Shown here in pieces: positions 16,229 through 25,505 of a DNA stretch of 64,000 nucleotides (within the stretch, counting starts at the first letter, position 1; every line of letters begins with the position of its first letter). Origin of the DNA: Desulfatibacillum sp. GTDB lineage: Bacteria > Desulfobacterota > Desulfobacteria > Desulfobacterales > Desulfatibacillaceae. Under the pieces are notes generated by a model. The model saw only the letters and a program-made list of their open reading frames with translations. It was not told the DNA's origin and ran no database searches. Position numbers and translations under genes: made by a program. The stretch covers positions 1 through 64,000 of the forward strand of contig JAEINP010000015.1 of the NCBI GenBank assembly GCA_016342355.1. The letters are read 5' to 3'.

Positions 16229-17377
16229 TTAGCAATTGGGAAGCCCTACCATCTCCACAAACAGACTAGGGCTGGAATCGGGAAATTTTTCCTTGATCGA
16301 CAAAATCTCTGTTTTAGCTGCAAAAAAAGCATCCACCACATAAGGATCAAAACGCAAGCCCCTGCCTTCCGCAATGATGGCGAAGGAGTCCTGCACTGAA
16401 ATGGGTTCCTTATATGGTCTCCGGGAGGTAAGGGCGTCAAATACGTCCGCCACGGCGCTGATGCGTCCCACCAGAGGTATTTGCTTTTCACATAAGCCGG
16501 TGGGATATCCATTGCCGTCCCATCTTTCATGGTGCGTCATGGCAATGACTTCGGCCAACTTAATATAGCCAACATCCGAACCCTGGAGAATTTGCGCACC
16601 GATGACTGTATGGCGCTTCATGATCTCCCATTCTTCAGGTTCCAGTCGACGGGGCTTTAAAAGTATCCGGTCCGGAATACCAATTTTACCGATATCGTGC
16701 ATGGGCGCTGCGTAAAGGATGGAATCCAGAATTTTCTGACCCAGGCCGATCTCCCGGGCAATGGCTACGCTGTATCGGCTCATACGCTGGATGTGATCGC
16801 CTGTATGCTCGTCCTTATACTCTGCTGCCCGGCTAAGGCGATGAATGGTATCCAGGGAGGCATCCTTTACCCTCTCGTAGGCTTTTTTCAACTCCTTGGT
16901 CCGGCAGGCAATTTCCTCTTCCAGATCCTTTTGATGGGCTTCCAGATTACGCTGATTGACTTCCAGGTCTCTCTGATGGGAGCGCATGTGGTCATTGTAA
17001 GCCTTGATTTTCAGGGAAGACGCAACCCGGGCCTTGAGTTCCACCTTTTCCACCGGTTTGGTGAGAAAATCGTCCGCCCCTGCATCCAGGGCCTTAACTC
17101 TGTCGTCCAACTCTTTGAGAGCCGTGACCATGATGATTGGTATAATCCGGGTTTCTTCATTGGCCTTAAGGCGGCGCGCCACCTCAAATCCGTTGACGCC
17201 AGGCATCATAATATCCAGCAAAACCACGTCTGGCGGAGTTTCCCGGACAATGTCCAGGGCCTCTTCCCCGCTTTGCGCACGAAAAAATTCATAGCCCAGA
17301 GGCAACAGCATGGCTTCCATAAGACGCAGATTGCGTTCCTCATCGTCAACGGCCAATACTCTGGGTTTGATCGGCAT
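16229..17377 (-). CDS. response regulator with HD-GYP domain (c-di-GMP phosphodiesterase, RpfG-like)
   Basis: 382 residues from the ATG at 17375-17377 (MPIKPRVLAVDDEERN), with AAGGGAG at 8-base spacing. A TTG eight codons upstream is less likely. The receiver domain spans 1-125 (VVLLDIMMPGVNG, IIMVTALKE, FLTKPVEKVEL). A repetitive coiled coil follows (LEVNQRNLEAHQKDLEEEI), then an HD-GYP domain with MHDIGKIGIPD and HHERWDGNGYPTG. HD-GYP enzymes hydrolyse cyclic di-GMP. The kinase and single receiver downstream form its likely operon. Confidence 0.93.
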   Translation of the reverse strand: MPIKPRVLAVDDEERNLRLMEAMLLPLGYEFFRAQSGEEALDIVRETPPDVVLLDIMMPGVNGFEVARRLKANEETRIIPIIMVTALKELDDRVKALDAGADDFLTKPVEKVELKARVASSLKIKAYNDHMRSHQRDLEVNQRNLEAHQKDLEEEIACRTKELKKAYERVKDASLDTIHRLSRAAEYKDEHTGDHIQRMSRYSVAIAREIGLGQKILDSILYAAPMHDIGKIGIPDRILLKPRRLEPEEWEIMKRHTVIGAQILQGSDVGYIKLAEVIAMTHHERWDGNGYPTGLCEKQIPLVGRISAVADVFDALTSRRPYKEPISVQDSFAIIAEGRGLRFDPYVVDAFFAAKTEILSIKEKFPDSSPSLFVEMVGLPNC

Positions 17378-17475
17378 GCAACAGTCTCCCTTGGTTTCCA
17401 ACTTTCATCGGGTATTTTTCGGGCCGCAAAACATGAGTTCCCAGGGGCTGCAAAACCCTCCTGCTGTATGCTTTC

Positions 17476-18018
17476 CTAAAAAGTATCCTGATGAGTGAAA
17501 TCCTTGATTTCCTTACGCTTGGGCGCCGAGGAATCCTTGGCGATATAGCCCATGGGCACCATGGCAACCAGTTCCATGCCCTCGGGCATGTTCACCACTT
17601 GAGCCGCCTGTTCATGATCAAAAAGACCTACCACCACCGTTCCCAACCCCAAGCTCCGGGCCGTGAGGCACAGGCTCTGGGTGGCTATACCCAGGTCAAA
17701 AAGCAGCCAGTCGCCATGCTTGGTGGAAACCACATTTTTATAAAAGCCTGAAGAATTGGTCTTGCCGCACATCACCAGGACGATTGGAGCTTCAATCATG
17801 GCCTTGGATGCAGGATTGCCTTTGGCCAATGTAGCTGCAAGTTTTTCCTTGGCCTCAGGATTTTTGACCACCACCACTTCCCACACCTGGGTATTGGCCC
17901 AAGACGGGGACCATTGCACGGATTCCAAAACCTGATTCAGCAGAGCGTCTTCCACGGCCTTATCCTGATACCGGCGGACACTTCTTCTTTCCTTAATGAG
18001 ATTCAGCATTTCAGACAT
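17476..18018 (-). CDS. nitroreductase family protein
   Basis: 180 residues from the ATG at 18016-18018 (MSEMLNLIKERRSVRRYQDK). AAAGGGG lies upstream. The FMN-binding start of the family, RRSVRRYQ, is present, as are QWSPSWANTQVWEVVVVKNP and the later LGLGTVVVGLFD. Members are FMN flavoproteins that reduce nitroaromatics, quinones or flavins with NAD(P)H. The physiological substrate is not evident. It follows prmA by about 130 bases and is probably a separate unit. Confidence 0.9.
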   Translation of the reverse strand: MSEMLNLIKERRSVRRYQDKAVEDALLNQVLESVQWSPSWANTQVWEVVVVKNPEAKEKLAATLAKGNPASKAMIEAPIVLVMCGKTNSSGFYKNVVSTKHGDWLLFDLGIATQSLCLTARSLGLGTVVVGLFDHEQAAQVVNMPEGMELVAMVPMGYIAKDSSAPKRKEIKDFTHQDTF

Positions 18019-18146
18019 AATATACCCCTTTTCCATAAGTCCCGAATGGATCGTTTCCTGATTGCATGGCGCGGTTAGCAGGACAGACCCGACAGAATGC
18101 CCGATTCCTGCACCTGTTGTCCATAAACAATGCAGCAGCCGTTTTG

Positions 18147-19079
18147 TCAAGGCATACGGGCTGCTATGCCCACCCAGCCGCCTCTCTCTTGTACCTTGTC
18201 AAGAGAAAAACGGCAAGTGTCCAATGCCTCTAAAACCATATCTTTTTTTTCCGCCATGATGCCGGAGGCCACAAAAATCCCTCCGGATGCCATGATCCCC
18301 GACAAGCCGGGAATGAGCATTACATTGGCTTCGGCCGTTATGTTGGCCGCCACCATGTCAAATGCGCCCTGCCTTATCCCTTTTAAAAGATCCCCTAACC
18401 ACAGGCCATACGCTTTTTCAGGCACTTGGTTGTGGTCCAGGTTCTTTTGTGCAGCCGCCAGGGCGTCCATATCGTTGTCACATCCGCACACGGTCAAGGC
18501 GCCCAACATATAAGCCCCGATCATAAGGATGCCCGATCCTGTACCCACGTCCAGAAAACGCTCCGGAATCTGGTTGCCACAGGCTTCTTCGATCATTTCG
18601 AGACAAATGGCCGTGGTGGGATGGGTCCCTGTACCAAAGGCCATGCCCGGGTCCAATTCGATCACCATACGGCTGTCCGGATTCTCATACCCTTCCCAAC
18701 TGGGTTTGATGACCAGGCTTCGACCAATCTCCACCGGATGAAAATGGGCTTTCCAGGCTGTTTCCCAAGGCTGGTCATCCTGTTCCGAATGGCTTAGGGA
18801 AAAATGCTCCAGGACCGAGCCCTGCATTTCAGCCAGGCTTTGTTCCAGGGCCTGCCTGCGTCCTTCGAACAAATCGTCCAAGGGTAAAAAGGCCGTAACG
18901 CAGTGATCCTGACTGTCAGGCACCGTGGACCCTGACCCGTCACGGACCATACCGGTTTCTCCCGGGGTGGCCACCTCAACCCCTTCCGCCCCGTGGTCCA
19001 TGACCAGGTAAGAAATCAGTTCCTGGGCCAATTGGGGTTCGTGAGCCTCAAAAATAATTTGTATTTCCATCCATTTCAT
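18147..19079 (-). CDS. prmA: ribosomal protein L11 methyltransferase PrmA
   Basis: 310 residues from the ATG at 19077-19079 (MKWMEIQIIFEAHEP). An N-terminal substrate-recognition domain is followed by the linker DDQPWETAWKAHFHPVEIG and the SAM-binding domain (MAFGTGTHPTTAICLEMIEE, FLDVGTGSGILMIGA, CDNDMDALAAAQKN, MVAANITAEANVMLIP). MAFGTGTHPTT is diagnostic for PrmA, which trimethylates ribosomal protein L11. The start lies 4 bases after the dinB stop, so the two are probably co-transcribed. Confidence 0.92.
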   Translation of the reverse strand: MKWMEIQIIFEAHEPQLAQELISYLVMDHGAEGVEVATPGETGMVRDGSGSTVPDSQDHCVTAFLPLDDLFEGRRQALEQSLAEMQGSVLEHFSLSHSEQDDQPWETAWKAHFHPVEIGRSLVIKPSWEGYENPDSRMVIELDPGMAFGTGTHPTTAICLEMIEEACGNQIPERFLDVGTGSGILMIGAYMLGALTVCGCDNDMDALAAAQKNLDHNQVPEKAYGLWLGDLLKGIRQGAFDMVAANITAEANVMLIPGLSGIMASGGIFVASGIMAEKKDMVLEALDTCRFSLDKVQERGGWVGIAARMP

Positions 19080-19083
19080 ATAG

Positions 19084-20274
19084 TTACCTATGGTCACATT
19101 TTTTGGTTTCTGATACAAGAATAGCAGGCTCCACTGCCCCGGAGCCAAATCGGTCCCATATGCCGTCCAAGGCCTGATTCAATTTTTTTCGTCTTATGGC
19201 AGTATCCGGGTTCTCAAAAAGGCCGGGTTGCCATGCCTGTCCCGGCAAAACCAATTGGGACAAGGTTACACCAATAAGGCGCACGGGCTTGCTTCCCACC
19301 AGGGTCTTTTTAAGCAATTCTCTGGCTTGGCTGTAGATCAAACCAGGGTCATCCGTTGGGGTTTCCAAAGTTGCGGACCGGGTAACCTGAACAAAATCTG
19401 CATATTTTACTTTAATATTCACGGTCCGGCCCGTAAGGCCCTCCTGGCGCATGCGCCGCGCCACCCTTTCGGAAAGATACAAAAGCCTCTTGTAGGCTTC
19501 TTCCAATTGTACCACGTTGTGTTCAAAAGTGATTTCCCTTCCAATGGACTTTGCAGCTCCCGGAGGGTCCACAGTGCGTTTGTCTATGCCCCGGGAAAAA
19601 GCGTGGATTACGTCCCCGTTTTTTCCGAAATTGGCGGACAGGAGTTCCCTGGACAACTTTCTGGCATCCCGGATCGTCTTGACCCCCAGAGCGCGGAGCT
19701 TGTCCCTGGCCGCAGGCCCCACTCCCCAGAGCCGGGAAATGGGCAGGGGATCCAGAAAAGCCTGGGTTTCCTCCGGGTGAACCACCTGGAGTCCGTCGGG
19801 CTTGCAAATGTCTGATGCTATCTTGGCGACCAGCTTGTTTTTGGCCACTCCGGCAGAGGCGGTTATGCCCAGAGCTTCCTCGATCCTACGGCGAATAGCG
19901 GCGGCCATTTCCTCTCCCGAACCAAAAAGCCGGGTGGAATTCGTCACATCCAAAAAAGCCTCATCCAGGGAAATGGGTTCCACCAGGGGGGTGAAGCGCT
20001 TGAAAATCCCGAAAACCGTTTGCGATACTTCCAGGTAACGGGGCCTGCGCACGTCCAGGAATATCCCGTGGGGGCACAGCTTTCTGGCAGTGACTATGGG
20101 TTGGGCCGACCGGACTCCCAGTTTTCTGGCTTCATAGGAAGCCGAGCAGACCACCCCCCGATTACCCGCTCCCCCCACGACCACACACTGGCCTTTCAGT
20201 TTCGGGTTATCCATCACTTCCACGGAAGCGTAAAAGGCGTCCATGTCCACATGGATGATCAGGTTTTCCGTCAT
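19084..20274 (-). CDS. dinB: DNA polymerase IV (Y-family translesion polymerase)
   Basis: 396 residues from the ATG at 20272-20274, with GGAG at 8-base spacing. Y-family polymerase motifs are intact: IIHVDMDAFYASVEVMD (first metal-binding Asp), SYEARKLGVRSAQPI, and PISLDEAFLDVT (catalytic Asp-Glu). The thumb, with ISRLWGVGPAARDKLRALG, and little finger follow. The C-terminus QPGLFENPDTAIRRKKLNQA resembles a beta-clamp-binding peptide (QPGLF). It copies past DNA lesions at low fidelity. prmA follows directly. No standard LexA box was found upstream. Confidence 0.95.
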   Translation of the reverse strand: MTENLIIHVDMDAFYASVEVMDNPKLKGQCVVVGGAGNRGVVCSASYEARKLGVRSAQPIVTARKLCPHGIFLDVRRPRYLEVSQTVFGIFKRFTPLVEPISLDEAFLDVTNSTRLFGSGEEMAAAIRRRIEEALGITASAGVAKNKLVAKIASDICKPDGLQVVHPEETQAFLDPLPISRLWGVGPAARDKLRALGVKTIRDARKLSRELLSANFGKNGDVIHAFSRGIDKRTVDPPGAAKSIGREITFEHNVVQLEEAYKRLLYLSERVARRMRQEGLTGRTVNIKVKYADFVQVTRSATLETPTDDPGLIYSQARELLKKTLVGSKPVRLIGVTLSQLVLPGQAWQPGLFENPDTAIRRKKLNQALDGIWDRFGSGAVEPAILVSETKKCDHR

Positions 20275-20339
20275 GTTCGCCACTCCGACTACACTGCTCC
20301 CAGACAATATTGACCTTTTGGAGCGGCAGGTCAATTGCT

Positions 20340-20368
20340 TTGACAAAAACAAGGAATTAAAATAATTT
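20340..20368 (+). promoter_or_regulatory. candidate sigma-70 promoter of the PK_C-domain gene
   Basis: TTGACA at 20340-20345 lies 17 bases before TAATTT at 20363-20368. The leader to the ATG at 20414 is about 40 bases and contains GGGAGG. Confidence 0.45.
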
Positions 20369-20413
20369 CTTGATTAGACAATTCTCACAAGCAGACACAG
20401 GGAGGTATATATC

Positions 20414-20962
20414 ATGTATTTTGATTCACCAGGAAAAGAAAATACCCGGGCGACCCTTCAAGCCGCATATTCCCGGGCAGAAGAATTGGGCATAAATGAA
20501 CTTGTTCTGGCCTCCAGCAAAGGGGATACGGCCTATGCCGCCCTGGAAATCTTCAAAGATTTTTCCATTACGGCCGTGACTTATCATTGCGGGTTCACCA
20601 CCCCTTTTGTCTCCGTGATGAAGCCCGAAATAAAAAGGGACCTGGAAGACAAGGGCGTGCGTGTCATATCTGCAACCCATGCACTCTCCGGTGTGGAACG
20701 TTCCCTCATGAACAAATACTCCGGCTTCTGCCCGGTGTTGGTGATGGCCGACACCCTTAAATTATTTGGACAGGGCGCCAAGGTGGCGGTGGAAGTGGCT
20801 ATCATGGCCGCGGACGGCGGGGCGCTTACCGGAAAGGATATTATTGCCGTGGGGGGATCCGGAAGAGGCGCGGACTCCGCGCTGGTCATCAAGCCCGCAG
20901 GTCAGTCCCATGTATTTGACATGAAAATTCGTGAGATCATTTGCAAACCCAGAGAGTTTTAA
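20414..20962 (+). CDS. stand-alone pyruvate kinase C-terminal (PK_C) domain protein
   Basis: 182 residues, with GGGAGG before the ATG. The whole protein corresponds to the pyruvate kinase alpha/beta (PK_C) domain: RAEELGINELVLASSKGDTA, VTYHCGFTTPF, IKRDLEDKGVRVISATHALS and GKDIIAVGGSGRGADSALVI. The catalytic barrel is absent, so it is not a pyruvate kinase. In the full enzyme this domain binds allosteric effectors. Stand-alone copies are common in anaerobes and archaea and have no assigned role. It is expressed alone between divergent dinB and a convergent HD-GYP gene. Confidence 0.85.
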   Translation: MYFDSPGKENTRATLQAAYSRAEELGINELVLASSKGDTAYAALEIFKDFSITAVTYHCGFTTPFVSVMKPEIKRDLEDKGVRVISATHALSGVERSLMNKYSGFCPVLVMADTLKLFGQGAKVAVEVAIMAADGGALTGKDIIAVGGSGRGADSALVIKPAGQSHVFDMKIREIICKPREF

Positions 20963-21059
20963 AACAAAAGCGTGTAATGCGGGCCAAGGGGGGCAGGCGC
21001 CAAAGACCTTCCCCATGGCAGCCCTTGGCAAAAGGCATGCCGTCACAGAATGCCCTTGG

Positions 21060-22661
21060 CTACAATTCCTTGCCAACCATAGCGCTTTGAACTGTGAACG
21101 GTGTCTGAGTCCGTTTTTCATCCGGCCTGGATTCCAACTCCAGGATCTTCTGCTGGATGATTCCCTGGTCATAGAGGGAGAAAAACGCCTTCACAACCTG
21201 GGGGTCAAAGTGGGTTCCAGAGCCCTCCCGGATGATGTTAAGACACACTTCCTCGGGGAGCCTTTTTCTATAGGCGCGATTTGTGGTAACTGCGTCAAAG
21301 ACGTCTGCAACAGCCAAAATCCGGGCAAGAAAGGGGATCTCCTGCCCTGCAAGGCCTTTGGGATAGCCGCTCCCGTCAAATTTTTCGTGATGATACCGGA
21401 TTATCTCCTTTTCCGTATCCCACAACCCCATGTACCCCACAATATTGGCGCCGATGTCAGGGTGTTTTTTGATGGCCTCAAATTCATCCTTGCCCAGTTT
21501 GCCTGGTTTTAGAAGAATACTGTCGGAAATACCGATCTTTCCGATGTCATGGAGGTTTCCTGCCACATGGAGGACCTCCCGTTCCTCGCCGGAAACATCC
21601 AACTCCAGGGCCAGCAGCTCGGCAATGGCTGTCACTCGTAAAGAGTGCATGCGAGTATAGGAGTCCCTGGCTTCGAGGGTTTCCACAAAGGCAAAAAGAG
21701 TTGAAAACAGATTCTCGTATATGTTTTCGTATAGCCCGAAATTTTCCACAGCCAGCCCGGCCTTTTCCGCCGCAAAAGCCAAGTGGTTGAGAGATTGGCC
21801 CGAGACCCCCATGCTTTCCAGCAGTTTTGCGGTAACCAGGACTCCAAACGGACGGTTACTCATGGATATGGGAACGGCCGCCAGGGTCCTGACGGTTTTG
21901 GGAAAAGTCTCGTCCATTTCCTCCCGGGAAAGGGCCAGGGGAAGGCTGCCAAAAGGCAAGGCGTCCAACCAGGATTTCAAAAAATCCTGAGTGGTTCCTA
22001 CCTTATCGAGTCCGTCCTCCAGAGTCCTGATTGAAGGATGCATCCTTTTCAATGCGCAGGTCGGCTTTTGTACATTGCTTACCACAAGGAACAGGAACGC
22101 CACATCGGCGTTGGTGATATCCAGCGCCAAAGAGGTGGTTTTTTCAAAAATTTCTTTTACTGAACCGGCGGACTCCAGTGTTTCTATGATATTATTTAAC
22201 ACTTTAAGATCGTTTGCTTTTTCCTTTAACTCCCCATGGATTCTCTCCAGTTTGGCCTTACCCTGGAGTTCCTTTTTCAGCATAATGTTTTCCTGGACTA
22301 AGGCGCTACGGGTGACCACCGTCTGCATGACGATTTCCATCTGCCGCAACTGGATGGGTTTGATTAAAAAGTCCACCACGCCGCTTTTCAAAGTGCTTAT
22401 GGCGGCGTCCAGGCTGGGGTACCCCGTCATGACAATCACTGGAATGGTATTGTCTAACTGCTGGACTTCCCTGGCCAGCTCCATGCCCCCCATTCCTGGC
22501 ATGTTCAGGTCGGTAAAACAGCAGTCAACTTTCTGTGTTTTAAAAATATCCATGGCCTCTTTGCCATTGTGGGCAAGAAAAACTTTATGGTCCTTGCTGG
22601 AAAAATATTCCCGAACCATATCAAGAATGGGCTGCTCGTCATCGACAAAAAGAATATTCAT
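21060..22661 (-). CDS. response regulator with GAF-like and HD-GYP domains
   Basis: 533 residues from the ATG at 22659-22661 (MNILFVDDEQPILDM), with GGGGAAG just upstream. The receiver spans 1-120 (CCFTDLNMPGMGG, VIVMTGYPS, FLIKPIQLRQ). A coiled coil runs about 125-165. A GAF-like region at about 170-320 is less certain. The HD-GYP domain covers about 330-500 with NLHDIGKIGIS and HHEKFDGSGYPKG. It probably degrades c-di-GMP under receiver control. No kinase is adjacent on this strand, but the SulP phosphorelay cluster starts divergently 284 bases away and may supply phosphate. Confidence 0.92.
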   Translation of the reverse strand: MNILFVDDEQPILDMVREYFSSKDHKVFLAHNGKEAMDIFKTQKVDCCFTDLNMPGMGGMELAREVQQLDNTIPVIVMTGYPSLDAAISTLKSGVVDFLIKPIQLRQMEIVMQTVVTRSALVQENIMLKKELQGKAKLERIHGELKEKANDLKVLNNIIETLESAGSVKEIFEKTTSLALDITNADVAFLFLVVSNVQKPTCALKRMHPSIRTLEDGLDKVGTTQDFLKSWLDALPFGSLPLALSREEMDETFPKTVRTLAAVPISMSNRPFGVLVTAKLLESMGVSGQSLNHLAFAAEKAGLAVENFGLYENIYENLFSTLFAFVETLEARDSYTRMHSLRVTAIAELLALELDVSGEEREVLHVAGNLHDIGKIGISDSILLKPGKLGKDEFEAIKKHPDIGANIVGYMGLWDTEKEIIRYHHEKFDGSGYPKGLAGQEIPFLARILAVADVFDAVTTNRAYRKRLPEEVCLNIIREGSGTHFDPQVVKAFFSLYDQGIIQQKILELESRPDEKRTQTPFTVQSAMVGKEL

Positions 22662-22780
22662 AACTTCCCCGAGGTTAGAAATGTCTGGCCTTGTATTTCT
22701 ACAGATAAAACTATTATGCAAAAAGGGTTCCATGTTCACAGGCCGCTATTACGGGCCACGTTGGCGTTGTGGATTGCTGC

Positions 22781-22810
22781 TTGACATTCCAGGAATTTCC
22801 AACCTATATA
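22781..22810 (+). promoter_or_regulatory. candidate sigma-70 promoter of the SulP phosphorelay cluster
   Basis: TTGACA at 22781-22786 and TATATA at 22805-22810 are separated by 18 bases. The predicted leader is about 130 bases and includes the imperfect palindrome AATAATGTTATT near 22877. Confidence 0.5.
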
Positions 22811-22945
22811 TACGCTTGTGAAAAGAATCCCAAGCAGCAAAATGGTGTTCTTCTACGCCCCTTAATGAAAATAAAATAATGTTATTTCAATGATTTAGGT
22901 CAAGAACGACCGGTACAAACCTGAATTAGGCAGGAGCGCAGTTTC

Positions 22946-25483
22946 ATGATCACGAATTTCCTACCCTTCTTGAGTTGGTTCAAGGACTATAACAAGTCCA
23001 AATTCCGGGCAGACGCATTATCCGGCATAACTGTGGCGCTGGTGTTGATCCCCCAGTCCATGGCTTATGCCCAGCTGGCCGGGCTCCCCCCTTATTACGG
23101 ATTGTATGCGGCCTTCCTGCCTCCCATGGTGGCTGCTCTGTTTGGGTCCAGTTTACAATTGGCCACCGGTCCGGTGGCCGTGGTTTCACTCATGACGGCG
23201 GCCACCTTGGAGACCTTTGCCACTGCGGGCAGCCAGCAGTTTATTGAATATGCCATTGTGCTGGCCCTGATCGTGGGTATATTCCAGTTTCTGCTGGGAG
23301 TCCTTCGCCTGGGTCTGGTAGTCAATTTTCTGTCACACCCAGTGGTCAATGGCTTCACCAATGCCGCGGCCATTATCATCGCCACATCCCAGCTTTCCAA
23401 GCTGTTCGGCGTATATGTTGACAAGGCGGAACACCACTACGAGACCATCATCCGGGTTTTTGTGGCCGCCGGATCCTACATCCACTGGTACACGCTATTT
23501 ATGGGAGCGCTGGCCTTTGGCATCATGTACGGTCTCAGAAAGTGGAACCCGAAAATCCCCAATGTTCTGGTGGCTGTTGCCCTGACCACGGTGCTTTCAT
23601 ATGCCACGGGATTCTCCCACAATCACAGTGCGGCCCTGAATGCCCTGCCTCCTGCTATGCAGGAAAGTATTGAGGCATTTAACAAGGGTCTGGAAGACAA
23701 TATGGCTCTGGGAGAGCAACGGACAACCCTGGGCGACAAGATTGCCGCGGTAAAGGAGGAGAATGGCCCGCATTCGAGGGAAGTCCTGCATCTCCAGCAC
23801 GAAAATGCGCTCCTTGCCATGGAAATTGAAGAGAGTAAACTAAGCATTACCGAGGCCCGCAAAGCCATCCGGGACATGCATTTGAGCTATATCACCAAGG
23901 AAGATGGTTCCGTTGCCTTCCTGCCTAAAACCGGGGAACAAAGCGGCGGCGACGGCAGGATCTGGAGGGTGAAGGTGGGCAACAAGGCCCTCGACCTCCA
24001 ATCCATTACCGTGGCAGGCGGAGGGGACATTGTGGGAACCATCCCCAAGGGGCTTCCCAGGATTGGTGTTCCTAATCTGACCCTGTCCACATTCCTGAAG
24101 TTCCTGCCTTATGCCATAATCATATCCTTGTTGGGTTTTATGGAAGCCATTTCCATCGCCAAGGCCATGGCAGCTAAAACTGGTCAGCGGCTGGACCCCA
24201 ACCAGGAACTCATCGGCCAGGGGCTGAGCAACATCCTGGGTTCTTTTGGAAGCAGTTACCCGGTTTCAGGCTCGTTTTCCCGATCGGCGGTCAACTTGCA
24301 GGCAGGGGCCTGCACGGGCCTTTCATCGGTCATCACCTCCCTGGCCGTGGTCATAACATTACTCTTTTTCACCCCATTGTTGTATTTTTTACCCCAGGCA
24401 GTGCTGGCAGCCGTCATTATGATGGCGGTTATCGGACTGGTCAATGTATCGGGCTTTGTCCATGCCTGGAAGGCCCAGCCCTATGACGGGGTCATTTCCG
24501 TGATTTCCTTTCTGGCGACCCTGGCCTTTGCCCCCCATTTGGATAAGGGCATCATGGTGGGGGTGGTGCTTTCCGTGGGAGTCTTTCTGTATAAGAGCAT
24601 GCGGCCCAAAGTGGCGACCCTGGCTCTTCATCCGGACAAGAGCCTTCAGGATGCAGCCCATTTTGGGCTCAAGGAATGCAAACATATTGCGGTCATCCGT
24701 TTTGACGGTCCCCTGTTCTTTGCCAATGCAAGCTATCTGGAAGACCAGGTGACAGAGCGCAGGAACAGCATGCCCGAGTTAAGGGAAATCCTCATTGTCG
24801 CCAATGGTATCAACGAAATTGACGCCTCGGGGGAAGAAGCCCTGTCTCTCCTGGTAGGGCGCATGCGCAGCAGCGGCGTCGAGATGTCGTTTTCCGGCAT
24901 GAAGGAAAACGTGAGGGCGTCCCTGATCAGGACCCATCTTTACGAGCATATTGGGAAAAATAATTTCTACCCTCTTCAGGTCCAGGCTTTGGAAGCCATT
25001 CATGCCCGCGCTCACCGGGGATCCGACGAAAAGGACTGCCCCCTGACAACCGTGGTCAAACTGGGCAGAGGGGGTTCCCTGAATGAAGAAGAACTGAAAA
25101 GCCTTTCCAGGGTCCTGCTGGTGGACGACGAACGGGAGTTTGTGGAAAACCTGCGGGATCGCCTTAAAATGCGTGACTTCGGGGCTAATGTGGCCTATGA
25201 CGGACGACAGGCCTTGGACCAAATGAGCAGGGAAATCCCGGATGTCATGGTGCTGGATCTCAATATGCCGGAAGTGGACGGATACCAGGTGCTAAAGGAA
25301 GTCAAGGAAAGCCATCCCAACGTGGAAGTGATTATCCTCACGGGACAAGGCTCTGCCGAAGACCAGGATCATTGCATGAAACTGGGCGCCTATGCGTATC
25401 TGGAAAAACCCATTGATATTGACGAGCTCACCAAAGCCATGAATTCGGCCTATGAAAAGGTGAACCGGAATAAAACCGCCTAA
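22946..25483 (+). CDS. SulP family anion permease with STAS and C-terminal receiver domain
   Basis: 845 residues, much longer than usual SulP proteins (about 550-600). The membrane domain carries family landmarks: GITVALVLIPQSMAYAQLAG, PPYYGLYAAFLPP, TGPVAVVSL, HPVVNGFTNAAAIII and SYPVSGSFSRSAVNLQAG. About 130 extra residues (225-355), partly coiled coil, are inserted before IPKGLPRIGVPNL. A STAS domain follows at about 575-690 (IRFDGPLFFANASYLED, INEIDASGEEALSLL). Residues about 720-840 are a receiver with LLVDDERE, phosphoacceptor Asp771 in VLDLNMPEVDG, ILTGQG and LEKPID. SulP proteins move sulfate, bicarbonate or dicarboxylates. It starts a six-gene signalling operon, so transport may be gated by phosphorylation (inference). 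Confidence 0.9.
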   Translation: MITNFLPFLSWFKDYNKSKFRADALSGITVALVLIPQSMAYAQLAGLPPYYGLYAAFLPPMVAALFGSSLQLATGPVAVVSLMTAATLETFATAGSQQFIEYAIVLALIVGIFQFLLGVLRLGLVVNFLSHPVVNGFTNAAAIIIATSQLSKLFGVYVDKAEHHYETIIRVFVAAGSYIHWYTLFMGALAFGIMYGLRKWNPKIPNVLVAVALTTVLSYATGFSHNHSAALNALPPAMQESIEAFNKGLEDNMALGEQRTTLGDKIAAVKEENGPHSREVLHLQHENALLAMEIEESKLSITEARKAIRDMHLSYITKEDGSVAFLPKTGEQSGGDGRIWRVKVGNKALDLQSITVAGGGDIVGTIPKGLPRIGVPNLTLSTFLKFLPYAIIISLLGFMEAISIAKAMAAKTGQRLDPNQELIGQGLSNILGSFGSSYPVSGSFSRSAVNLQAGACTGLSSVITSLAVVITLLFFTPLLYFLPQAVLAAVIMMAVIGLVNVSGFVHAWKAQPYDGVISVISFLATLAFAPHLDKGIMVGVVLSVGVFLYKSMRPKVATLALHPDKSLQDAAHFGLKECKHIAVIRFDGPLFFANASYLEDQVTERRNSMPELREILIVANGINEIDASGEEALSLLVGRMRSSGVEMSFSGMKENVRASLIRTHLYEHIGKNNFYPLQVQALEAIHARAHRGSDEKDCPLTTVVKLGRGGSLNEEELKSLSRVLLVDDEREFVENLRDRLKMRDFGANVAYDGRQALDQMSREIPDVMVLDLNMPEVDGYQVLKEVKESHPNVEVIILTGQGSAEDQDHCMKLGAYAYLEKPIDIDELTKAMNSAYEKVNRNKTA

Positions 25484-25505
25484 CACGCATGATGGAGAAA
25501 TAACC

